A stretch of DNA of 5,230 bases. It comes from Candidatus Aerophobota bacterium (lineage in GTDB: Bacteria; Aerophobota; Aerophobia; Aerophobales; B3-G15). This document shows positions 1 through 5,230 of this stretch, piece by piece; position 1 is the stretch's first letter, and every line of letters begins with the position of its first letter. Where the stretch lies: assembly GCA_003648845.1 (NCBI GenBank), contig QMQA01000117.1, forward strand, positions 1-5,230. Reading direction: 5' to 3'. Made by a program: the position numbers and the translations under genes. The notes beneath the pieces are model-generated. The model was not told where the DNA came from. It worked only from the letters and a program-made list of their open reading frames with translations, and did no database searches.

Positions 1-509
1 AAATAGGAAGAACTCCCTTAAGAGAACTTCTGGTTCGCCTTGATGCCGAAGGTCTGGTCGAGGTGGTTCCTTACAGCGGAGTCTATATCAGTTCCGTTGA
101 ATTCCAGGAGCTTGTGGATGTAATGGAAGTGAGAAGGCCCCTTATAAGGATGGCTGCAAAACTGGTAGCTGAAAGAGCAACAAAGCAGGAAATAGAGAAA
201 ATGAAAAAATTCCTTGGTAAATTTAAAGATAATCTGAACGAGAAAGAAATAATAAAACTGGATTCTAAATTCCACGATCTGATAAATATGGCAACACATA
301 ACAAGGTGCTTTATCAGATCCTGCAAGCTTTGAGGGATAGAGTTTTAAGATTGTGGATACTGCCAAAGGATAAGTCTTTCGTATATAGTTTCAAAGATGA
401 CTTTCAAAGGCTGATCCACGCTATTGAGGAAAAAGATGAAAAGGCAGCTGTCAGTATCTTATCCGCCCACACTGAATCATTTATAGAGAAAATAAAAGCT
501 CAGTTATAA
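1..509 (+). CDS. GntR-family (FCD subfamily) transcriptional regulator, 5'-truncated by window edge
   Basis: The frame is open from base 3 and ends at TAA 507-509, giving 168 visible residues. It reads IGRTPLRELLVRLDAEGLVE and then VVPYSGVYI. This is the recognition helix and wing of a GntR winged helix-turn-helix (family pattern: S-R-T-P-V-R-E-A-L..L..EGLV...P..G..V). The rest is an all-helical FCD ligand-binding domain: an R-R-P-L-I-R-M-A-A-K-L helix, D-x3-H (D at 261-263, H at 273-275), and the C-terminal AIEEKDEKAAVSILSAH with its last His at 468-470. A GTG at 63 is in frame but lies inside the wing, so it is not the real start; the true start and first DNA-binding helices lie left of the window. 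FCD proteins usually act as ligand-released dimeric repressors of adjacent catabolic or transport genes, so the TRAP/dehydratase operon is the likely target (inference). The His normally six residues before the conserved Ala-Ile is Phe here (402-404). The family call is firm; the ligand is unknown. Confidence 0.9.
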   Translation, partial: IGRTPLRELLVRLDAEGLVEVVPYSGVYISSVEFQELVDVMEVRRPLIRMAAKLVAERATKQEIEKMKKFLGKFKDNLNEKEIIKLDSKFHDLINMATHNKVLYQILQALRDRVLRLWILPKDKSFVYSFKDDFQRLIHAIEEKDEKAAVSILSAHTESFIEKIKAQL

Positions 510-510
510 T

Positions 511-1488
511 TCAGTCATTTAATATAGATTTGAAAAGACCCATGTCAATATTGCCACCTGTGACAACACATACTACAGTGGATATATCTCGAGTAGAAAA
601 CTTTTTAAAAAGCAAAGCCGCAACAGAGGAAGCCCCTGCTCCCTCCGCAACTACCTTGGCTTCACTGGCCAAAATAGCAACAGCTGACTTTATCTCTTCC
701 TCGGAAACAGTCACAATATCATCAACGTATTTTTTTACAATTTCAAAATTAATTGTCCCTGGCCTCCTCACTGCAATTCCATCGGCAAAGGTATCCGCCG
801 AAGGGAGCTCCACAATTTCACCTGCCTTAATGGACTCAAGCATTGAGGCTGCCCTTTCAGACTCTACACCGATAATTTGAATCTCCTTTTTAATCTGTTT
901 TGTGGCCAGACAAATCCCGGAAATCCCTCCCCCGCCTCCAATTGGACACACAATTATTTGAGCCTGGGGAACATCTTCCAGTATTTCCAGCCCCATGCTG
1001 CCATTTCCCGCCACTATATCAGGATCATCAAAGCTGGGAATATAAATATAGCCCATCTTGCTGGAAAGGGAACGAGCAACTTCAGAGGCATCATCGTAAG
1101 TTTTTCCTTTTATAATAACCTCAGCTTTATTTTCCTTGATTTTCTTTATCTTGTTTTCAGGAGCAACTTCAGGCAAAACTATCACAGCTTTTACACCATT
1201 CCGCAGAGCAGCCAGAGAAAGCCCCAACCCGTGATTACCAGAAGAAGCTGTGATAACACCCCTTCTTTTCTCTTCTTCAGTTAACAGTGCTATTTTATTG
1301 GCATTTCCCCGGGCTTTAAATGCCTGGGTAACCTGGAGGTTTTCCAATTTTAAAAAAACATCTTTGCCTGTCTTTCGGCTTAAAGGCAAAGAATAAATAC
1401 AGGGAGTCTTATTTACCACCTTTTTGATTCTTTCCCGTGCCTCTTTTATTCGGGAAAGGGAAATCTCGGACATTTTGGTTGAAGACAT
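511..1488 (-). CDS. Serine/threonine dehydratase-like PLP enzyme (fold type II, no ACT domain)
   Basis: This 325-residue cytoplasmic enzyme is predicted to eliminate water and ammonia from a beta-hydroxy amino acid: L-threonine to 2-oxobutanoate, or L-serine to pyruvate. Visible motifs are TQAFKARGN with the Schiff-base lysine at K58, ASSGNHGLG at about 81-89 (substrate and PLP contacts), the phosphate-binding glycine loop CPIGGGGGISG at about 181-191, AEGAGA at about 281-286, and TGGNID at about 310-315 contacting the PLP ring nitrogen. The length fits the catabolic or single-domain class; biosynthetic IlvA is about 500 residues because of a C-terminal ACT domain that is absent here. The ATG is supported by GGAGG at 1501-1497, 8 nt upstream; a second Met at codon 6 lacks such a site. 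The gene begins 40 bp after dctM, so it is probably the last gene of the TRAP operon. Relatives with the same fold include serine racemase, threo-3-hydroxyaspartate dehydratase and hydroxyectoine-pathway EutB, so the exact substrate is open. Confidence 0.88.
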   Translation of the reverse strand: MSSTKMSEISLSRIKEARERIKKVVNKTPCIYSLPLSRKTGKDVFLKLENLQVTQAFKARGNANKIALLTEEEKRRGVITASSGNHGLGLSLAALRNGVKAVIVLPEVAPENKIKKIKENKAEVIIKGKTYDDASEVARSLSSKMGYIYIPSFDDPDIVAGNGSMGLEILEDVPQAQIIVCPIGGGGGISGICLATKQIKKEIQIIGVESERAASMLESIKAGEIVELPSADTFADGIAVRRPGTINFEIVKKYVDDIVTVSEEEIKSAVAILASEAKVVAEGAGASSVAALLFKKFSTRDISTVVCVVTGGNIDMGLFKSILND

Positions 1489-1528
1489 AGTTTATACCTC
1501 CACTTTTGAGGAAAGAACTATCAAAAAA

Positions 1529-2812
1529 TCATGCTGCCCACCCAAGCAACCTGGGAAGCCACAGAGAAAGAAAGGGGATATAAGTTACTATTAAGAGAGC
1601 AAAAACCTCAAAGATTATGAAATAAAATGCATCTTTCCAGGACTGCTCATAAGCAATCCCGGCAATTCTTGAGGCTGTCATAAGAGTCATCCCCATAGGA
1701 GGTGTTGCGTTACCAATATTAAGACCGAGCATCATTATCATAGCAAAATGTATGGGATCAATTCCGAACTTGGCCATTACAGGTGAAAGTACCGGTCCCA
1801 GGATAAGGGCTGCTGGAATCACATCTATGAACATACAGACTATCAGTATAAAAGCATCAACCAGAGTAAGTATCACCCATGGATTGGAGCTTATGGCTAC
1901 CATCAGTTTTGATGTGGCATCAATAGCCCCCGATAAGGTGACATACCACCCCAGTGCAGCTGCCGCCCCGATCAGAAGAAAAACCACACCGCACATCCTT
2001 GCAGTTGAAAGTAGAGACTCCCAGATATCTTTCCAGCTAAGAGTTCTGTACACCAGAAGACCCATGAGCATAACGTAAAAGGCCCCCAGTGCAGCTGCCG
2101 CAGCCACTGTGGTTATACCAAATAATATGCTCCCTACTATAACTATGCCGGTAAAAAGAAGAGGTACAGCACGGTAAGTAGCCCTCCATAGTTCTCTAAA
2201 AGGGGCTTTCTTATACTTGGGAAAATTGCGCCTTTTGCTAAGGAACCAGCTTATGACAAGAAGACTGGCTCCGCATAAGAGGCCGGGTGTGATTGCCGCA
2301 GCAAAAAGTGCCGGAATGGATAACCTCAAAATACTGCCATAGAGCACCATTACAACACTTGGCGGGATAATGGGGCCAATAACCGAAGAGGTAGCAGTTA
2401 CAGCTGCAGAATAACTGGATGTATAGCCCTCTTTTTTCATAGCGGGAATAAGAATACCACCTACAGCAACGGTATCAGTGACCGCTGTTCCTGTTAATCC
2501 TGCAAAGAGGATGCTAACAAGAATATTAACGTGAGAGAGTCCTCCTTGAAAGTGACCGATTAACTTGTTGCAAAAATCAACCAATCGTTCAGTCATACCT
2601 GAGCGATTTAAGAACTCGCCTATTAAAATAAAAAAAGGAATGGCAACAAGCACATAATCACTGCAGCCATCGTGAAGGCGACTTGCTACAGGCTCAAGAA
2701 AATCCAGCCCTCCCTGGCTAAAAAGACCCACCATGGAAGAAAACCCCATGACATAGCCAATGGGAACTGCCATTGCCAAAAGAATGAAAAAAACTATAAA
2801 AGCAAAAGTCAT
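1529..2812 (-). CDS. dctM: TRAP transporter large permease subunit, DctM family
   Basis: This 427-residue, very hydrophobic inner-membrane protein is the ion-coupled channel subunit of a tripartite ATP-independent periplasmic transporter. It starts MTFAFIVFFILLAMAVPIGYVMG, the usual DctM first helix. The family signature is clear at about residues 103-153: FAGLTGTAVTDTVAVGG, ILIPAMKKEGY, and then VIGPIIPPS. The second half carries the pseudo-symmetric counterpart, with MFIDVIPAALILGPVLSPV at about 327-345, GIDPIHFAMIM at 350-360 and NIGNATPPMGMTL at 365-377. Helices fill the rest. The frame is open back to an ATG at 2923, but that would add 37 polar, non-family residues and overlap dctQ by over 100 bp. 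The chosen ATG (2812-2810) gives the family's normal length and N-terminus, has AGAGGG 6 nt upstream, and overlaps the dctQ TGA as ATGA, which implies translational coupling. An 18-bp exact repeat inside the gene encodes AAAALG twice. Confidence 0.95.
   Translation of the reverse strand: MTFAFIVFFILLAMAVPIGYVMGFSSMVGLFSQGGLDFLEPVASRLHDGCSDYVLVAIPFFILIGEFLNRSGMTERLVDFCNKLIGHFQGGLSHVNILVSILFAGLTGTAVTDTVAVGGILIPAMKKEGYTSSYSAAVTATSSVIGPIIPPSVVMVLYGSILRLSIPALFAAAITPGLLCGASLLVISWFLSKRRNFPKYKKAPFRELWRATYRAVPLLFTGIVIVGSILFGITTVAAAAALGAFYVMLMGLLVYRTLSWKDIWESLLSTARMCGVVFLLIGAAAALGWYVTLSGAIDATSKLMVAISSNPWVILTLVDAFILIVCMFIDVIPAALILGPVLSPVMAKFGIDPIHFAMIMMLGLNIGNATPPMGMTLMTASRIAGIAYEQSWKDAFYFIIFEVFALLIVTYIPFLSLWLPRLLGWAA
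1949..1966 (-). repeat. 18-bp exact direct repeat in dctM, copy 2 in gene direction
   Basis: The plus-strand bases CCCCAGTGCAGCTGCCGC are identical to those at 2084-2101. The copies are 135 bp (45 codons) apart and in the same reading frame. This copy encodes AAAALG at residues 283-288, within a predicted membrane helix (IGAAAALGWYVTL). Confidence 0.85.
2084..2101 (-). repeat. 18-bp exact direct repeat in dctM, copy 1 in gene direction
   Basis: This is the partner of the repeat at 1949-1966. It encodes AAAALG at residues 238-243 in a different predicted helix (TTVAAAAALGAFYVML), with the same six codons: GCG GCA GCT GCA CTG GGG. The match ends at both sides of these six codons apart from a shared Ala upstream at the protein level. 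Confidence 0.85.
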
Positions 2813-3339
2813 TTCTGTCCCTCTTTTTCTTCCCCCTCTACAGCTTTGTGGATAATAGCCGGTCCTGCTAAAAGATGAATAAATTGAAGAATTCCGCTTA
2901 GCGGAACTGCTGCCAGGCGCCATTTAAACTGGATCCGGAGTGCTCTGGTGATAACCATAAGCTGAGTGGCATGGGTTGTAGCCAGCCATCCTTGCCAGAT
3001 TATTACAGCTAACCAGATACCTATAATAAGGTAATCCAGAAACATAATTAATTTTTGATACCTGGGAGGAAGAATAAGAACTGCACCTTCCACAGCAACA
3101 TGCTCTCCTGCTTTTAAAGCAACACTTATACCCAGCAAAGCAATCCAGATCAGCAATATTCTTGACACGGGAACAGGCCAGGGAAGAGGGTTGCGAAGAA
3201 CATACCGGAAAAAAACTTCATACAAAGTGATTACAAGCAAAGCTGCAACCATTACTCCAAGAACTCTTATCACCACCCAATTAACCCAATCACTGACTAA
3301 AAGTATTAATTGACCAGGTGAAGATTTACCCTTAGTCAT
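2809..3339 (-). CDS. dctQ: TRAP transporter small permease subunit, DctQ family
   Basis: This 176-residue inner-membrane protein has four predicted helices, at about residues 24-42, 60-76, 97-116 and 143-165. It is the small membrane subunit that pairs with DctM and helps dock the DctP binding protein. The family signature runs from about residue 43: FFRYVLRNPLPWPVPVSR, then ILLIWIALLGISVALKAGEHVAVE. This matches the DctQ pattern R-Y-x-x-x-x-P-x-x-W...W...G...A...G-x-H. The usual acidic residue after the Trp (W-x-E-E in many members) is replaced by P-V-P-V here. The ATG is supported by AGAGG exactly 6 nt upstream (3350-3346). The C-terminus is charged (EGEEKEGQK) and its TGA overlaps the dctM ATG. 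The gene follows dctP after a 141-bp gap that contains a stem-loop, an arrangement often linked to higher expression of the binding protein. Confidence 0.93.
   Translation of the reverse strand: MTKGKSSPGQLILLVSDWVNWVVIRVLGVMVAALLVITLYEVFFRYVLRNPLPWPVPVSRILLIWIALLGISVALKAGEHVAVEGAVLILPPRYQKLIMFLDYLIIGIWLAVIIWQGWLATTHATQLMVITRALRIQFKWRLAAVPLSGILQFIHLLAGPAIIHKAVEGEEKEGQK
2819..2824 (-). promoter_or_regulatory. Ribosome-binding site deciding the dctM start
   Basis: On the minus strand AGAGGG lies 6 nt before the ATG at 2812-2810. It sits inside the last codons of dctQ. Together with the ATGA stop/start overlap it favours this start over the in-frame ATG at 2923. Confidence 0.75.
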
Positions 3340-3423
3340 TTTTTTCCTCTTTTCTCAAAGGTATCTTGAAATTACTTGATCTGTCTCGAGTGTTAGTGAA
3401 GAACCTGAACATTAATAGAGAGA

Positions 3424-3446
3424 CAGGGAGGATAAACTCCTCCCTG
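3424..3446 (-). promoter_or_regulatory. Intercistronic stem-loop between dctP and dctQ
   Basis: A perfect 9-bp inverted repeat (arms 3424-3432 CAGGGAGGA and 3438-3446 TCCTCCCTG) surrounds a 5-nt loop, 35 nt past the dctP stop. Three more pairs are possible at the base beyond an internal loop (3418-3420 with 3450-3452). In the transcript direction the arm is followed by TCTCTATTAATG, which is not a real U-tract, so this is not a classical intrinsic terminator. A 3'-end-stabilising or partially terminating hairpin that keeps dctP mRNA above dctQM is the likeliest role (inference). The upstream arm includes an SD-like GGAGGAG that the hairpin would bury. Confidence 0.65.
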
Positions 3447-3480
3447 CTACTCAAAACAAAAGGTTAGCCTGTCCTGACTC

Positions 3481-4572
3481 TTATTTACCCCACTTATTCC
3501 AGTATTCCTCTCCCAGTTCTTTGTTAATTTCATCCACTTTGTTCCAGACCTCATGGATAAACTCAGGCTTGAGTCCAAACTCCTCTGTAGCCCATTCATA
3601 GAAAGCAGGTTGCATTATCTTTTTGAAGGCTTCTTTTTCCTCTGCGGTTGGAATATAGGCAGCTTTGAATTCTTCCACGCACTTTTGCCAGCCTAAATTT
3701 GTCAAATGGTCAGAGAGCCCGTGACCGTACATAACTGCCTCACGAGCTGCCCTCAGGATTACACTCTGATAATCCTCTGGTAAACTCTTAAACCATTCAT
3801 CGTTGACCACCCAGTTTAAGGTATTGTAAATATGACCCGTCCAGCTCGTATACTCGCAACTCTCCCAGAATTTCATTGCTGCATTCAAACCGGGAGCATT
3901 AAACTGTCCGTCGGCAACATTTGTCATTAAAGCAGTTGGCACCTGACCCCACTCAAGGGGAACTGCTTTAGCACCAAGTGCCTCGATAACAGCAATATGA
4001 GCTGGATTTTCTTCCACGCGAATCAGCAGACCCTTCATATCTTCCGGTGTCTTAATCAAGCGTTTATCATTGGTAAAAGCAACAAAGCCACCTCCATCAT
4101 CAAACATCCCAATCCAGCGAAGGCCGGTTTTTCTACGCATCTCGTGCATGAAATTGGCATACCATTCACTGTTGAAAAAAGCCCATGCCGTATTATAATC
4201 CGGGAAGAGAAAAGGAGTAGTAATTACCTGGTATTTTGGAAAGAAAGAAGAGAAAGCTCCAGAAGATAAAACAGCAGATTGTACTGTTTTTCCCAGCTGG
4301 GCTTTTTTGGTATATTCAATCTCTGTACCCAGAACCATCCCACCAAAAATTCTAACCTCGATACCACCTTTAGTTTCTGTCTCAACTCTGGTTTTAAAAC
4401 GATGCAATGCTGGATGAACTTCATTATTGGTCATATCTACCGGATAGTGATGGGCAATAACCATGGTATATTTTGCTGCCTGTACCAGTGAAGGAAGGGC
4501 AAAGGTGAAACTAATCGCTATCGAGAGGATGACCAGCAACAACCCGCTTTTTTTCAAATATTTTTTTGCCAT
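3481..4572 (-). CDS. dctP: TRAP transporter solute-binding protein, DctP family
   Basis: This 363-residue extracytoplasmic binding protein captures the substrate and delivers it to DctQM. It starts with a typical Sec signal peptide: basic MAKKYLKK, a hydrophobic core at about 10-26, and a likely cleavage after VQA (residue 32). No lipobox Cys is seen, so it is probably soluble in a periplasm or otherwise retained. The mature protein has the DctP fold: YTMVIAHHYP, FGGMVLGTEIEYTKKAQLG, then TTPFLFPDYNTAWAFF (matching PFLFRDY), IKTPEDMKGLLIRVEENP with the conserved substrate-carboxylate Arg at R185, EALGAKAVPLEWGQVPTAL, and DGQFNAPG with Asn225 at the usual binding position. The conserved Arg argues for a carboxylate-bearing substrate (family knowledge). 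AGGAGGG lies 7 nt before the ATG. This is the first TRAP gene, preceded by a 213-bp leader and promoter region. Confidence 0.94.
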   Translation of the reverse strand: MAKKYLKKSGLLLVILSIAISFTFALPSLVQAAKYTMVIAHHYPVDMTNNEVHPALHRFKTRVETETKGGIEVRIFGGMVLGTEIEYTKKAQLGKTVQSAVLSSGAFSSFFPKYQVITTPFLFPDYNTAWAFFNSEWYANFMHEMRRKTGLRWIGMFDDGGGFVAFTNDKRLIKTPEDMKGLLIRVEENPAHIAVIEALGAKAVPLEWGQVPTALMTNVADGQFNAPGLNAAMKFWESCEYTSWTGHIYNTLNWVVNDEWFKSLPEDYQSVILRAAREAVMYGHGLSDHLTNLGWQKCVEEFKAAYIPTAEEKEAFKKIMQPAFYEWATEEFGLKPEFIHEVWNKVDEINKELGEEYWNKWGK

Positions 4573-4625
4573 TTTTTATCCCTCCTCTTAATTTAATCTC
4601 CCTTAAAAAAGCCTTTAGCTGCAGT

Positions 4626-4642
4626 CCCTCCTCACCTCCTTT
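4626..4642 (-). promoter_or_regulatory. Orphan, near-perfect Shine-Dalgarno tract in the dctP leader
   Basis: The minus strand reads AAAGGAGGTGAGGAGGG, 53 nt or more upstream of the dctP ATG. Its first 11 bases are the exact complement of the usual 16S rRNA 3' tail (TCACCTCCTTT on the plus strand at 4632-4642). No ATG, GTG or TTG follows at a usable spacing; a CTG lies 10 nt past GGAGG. The dctP start has its own SD at 4586-4580. This site could be a ribosome standby or mRNA-stabilising site, a leader ORF with an unusual start, or a relic. Confidence 0.55.
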
Positions 4643-4669
4643 GTTTAACTTTTGCCTGCTTTTTTCAGC

Positions 4670-4698
4670 ATTATAAGATCTACTGAAGGATAAATTAA
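4670..4698 (-). promoter_or_regulatory. Candidate promoter P2 with perfect -10 box
   Basis: The minus strand has a consensus -10 TATAAT (4675-4670), preceded at 17 bp by the weak -35 TTAATT (4698-4693). The start would be near 4663, giving a leader of about 90 nt. The poor -35 suggests that it needs an activator, or that it is a chance AT-rich match. Confidence 0.35.
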
Positions 4699-4739
4699 CA
4701 GTGTCGGGAAATAGAAACTTCTTTGAGTGAGTTTTGAAT

Positions 4740-4768
4740 ACATTAACCTGTTTTTTTATTTATGTCAA
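4740..4768 (-). promoter_or_regulatory. Candidate sigma-70-type promoter P1 for the TRAP operon
   Basis: The minus strand has a perfect -35 TTGACA (4768-4763), a 17-bp A-rich spacer, and a weaker -10 TAATGT (4745-4740; three of six consensus bases). Transcription would start near 4733, giving a leader of about 160 nt before dctP. The -35 begins 18 bp past the stop of the upstream dehydrogenase gene. Confidence 0.5.
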
Positions 4769-4785
4769 GTGCAGTCCGGAGAGGG

Positions 4786-5230
4786 TCAAGAAGGTGAGAT
4801 CATTTTTTCGCTCACAAGCGCAAATTTTGCCGGCCTTGGTCCATACGGAGGCTGGTTGTATCTCACACCATTTTTAATTAAGTAATCAACTAACTCCCCT
4901 ATATTCTCTGTGCTACCTGCCATAACAAGCGGCTTCATAATTTCTCTTCTCAGGTTACTATCAGTTTTTAAGACCTCAATAGTTTCTTTCCAGGACTGAT
5001 TATCTCTCCCCATCACCCTGTACCCTTTCACACCATTAAGGCTCAACTCATCAATTCCTTCTTTTCCAGTCACAAATGTATAAATATCTATGTTTGTTCC
5101 CGGAATCATCACCTCCTCTCCTCCTGAAGGAAGACCGTAGTAAAATATCTTTCCTTTTGGAGAGGCATAATCTAAAACCATCTTCTGAATTTTTGCATTT
5201 CCAGTTAACTCAACACTTATAAATCCATCT
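4786..5230 (-). CDS. Probable medium-chain (zinc alcohol-type) dehydrogenase, C-terminal part, 5'-truncated by window edge
   Basis: The frame is open from the right edge to a TGA at 4788-4786, giving about 147 residues. An internal ATG at 5181 is not the start, because the coding frame continues through it from DGFISVELTGNAKIQK. That segment followed by MVLDYASPKGKIFYYGLPSG matches the later Rossmann strands of MDR dehydrogenases (pattern D-V-V-I-E-x-T-G ... L-x-x-G-G-x-V-V-x-x-G). Next come a variable stretch, GYRVMGRDNQSWKETIEVLK, and a C-terminal LVDYLIKNGVRYNQPPYGPRPAKFALV. The GRDN..W part recalls the threonine or polyol dehydrogenase branch, but the resemblance is loose. The GxGxxG motif and the zinc ligands lie outside the window. 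Such enzymes oxidise alcohols to ketones or aldehydes with NAD(P). The gene lies upstream of dctP on the same strand with no visible terminator between them, so co-transcription is possible. Confidence 0.62.
   Translation of the reverse strand, partial: DGFISVELTGNAKIQKMVLDYASPKGKIFYYGLPSGGEEVMIPGTNIDIYTFVTGKEGIDELSLNGVKGYRVMGRDNQSWKETIEVLKTDSNLRREIMKPLVMAGSTENIGELVDYLIKNGVRYNQPPYGPRPAKFALVSEKMISPS

Noticed and set aside
18..326. Minus-strand open frames antisense to the regulator
   Set aside because: Cys/Phe-rich shadow translations of a clearly coding GntR/FCD frame with no supporting start signals.
530..1284. Plus-strand open frames antisense to the dehydratase
   Set aside because: Their products are low-complexity or unlike any family. 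The opposite strand has all catalytic motifs of a PLP enzyme.
2813..2923. Longer dctM reading frame starting at ATG 2923
   Set aside because: The extra 37 residues are polar, do not resemble DctM, and lie wholly inside dctQ. The ATGA overlap and the SD support the start at 2812.
3332..3412. 26-codon minus-strand ORF (MFRFFTNTRDRS...) ending across the dctQ start (ATGACTAA)
   Set aside because: No ribosome-binding site precedes its ATG; the only GGAGG lies within the stem-loop too far upstream. No recognisable protein features, so most likely a chance open frame.
3424..3446. Stem-loop as a classical rho-independent terminator
   Set aside because: No T-run follows the stem in transcript direction, and dctQ and dctM downstream need transcription, with no clear promoter in the gap.
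4647..4673. Eight-codon ORF (MLKKAGKS) in the dctP leader as a leader peptide
   Set aside because: Its ATG overlaps the P2 -10 box, it has no SD, and it holds no run of a regulatory amino acid.
4620..4777. 8-bp repeat TGCAGTCC at 4620-4627 and 4770-4777
   Set aside because: A repeat this short is readily expected by chance in a region of this size, and the contexts differ.
1..5230. CRISPR array, tRNA/rRNA, insertion sequence or phage element
   Set aside because: No regularly spaced repeats, no tRNA-like cloverleaf or rRNA motif, and no transposase or integrase motifs seen on either strand.

Overview
The window looks like part of a catabolic or uptake locus from a low-to-moderate GC bacterium. 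A-rich, lysine-rich proteins and strong purine-rich Shine-Dalgarno (SD) sites (AGGAGG type) suggest a Firmicutes-like or related anaerobic lineage. This taxonomic guess is weak, because no rRNA or other marker gene is present. Both ends cut through genes.

Layout, left to right. Bases 1-509 (+) hold the C-terminal three quarters or so of a GntR/FCD-family transcription factor, missing its N-terminus. Every other gene is on the minus strand and reads leftward. In transcription order these are: the C-terminal part of a medium-chain dehydrogenase-like protein (5230-4786); a 213-bp gap with two candidate promoters and an unusually perfect orphan SD sequence; dctP, the TRAP-transporter binding protein (4572-3481); a 141-bp gap containing a 9-bp perfect stem-loop; dctQ (3339-2809); dctM (2812-1529), whose ATG overlaps the dctQ TGA; and a serine/threonine-dehydratase-like PLP enzyme (1488-511). 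The dehydratase and the regulator converge, with one base between their stop codons.

How the genes fit together (inference). The DctPQM system would import an organic acid or amino-acid-like solute using an ion gradient. The single-domain dehydratase, which lacks the ACT regulatory domain of biosynthetic IlvA, would deaminate a hydroxy-amino acid to a 2-oxo acid. The dehydrogenase may supply an oxidation step, and the GntR/FCD protein is the natural candidate for local ligand-responsive control. The substrate cannot be read from the sequence. Nothing here is plainly a new system. The points most worth a second look are the dctP leader (tandem promoters and an orphan SD), the dctP-dctQ stem-loop, the loss of one canonical metal-binding His in the regulator, and an 18-bp in-frame repeat inside dctM.
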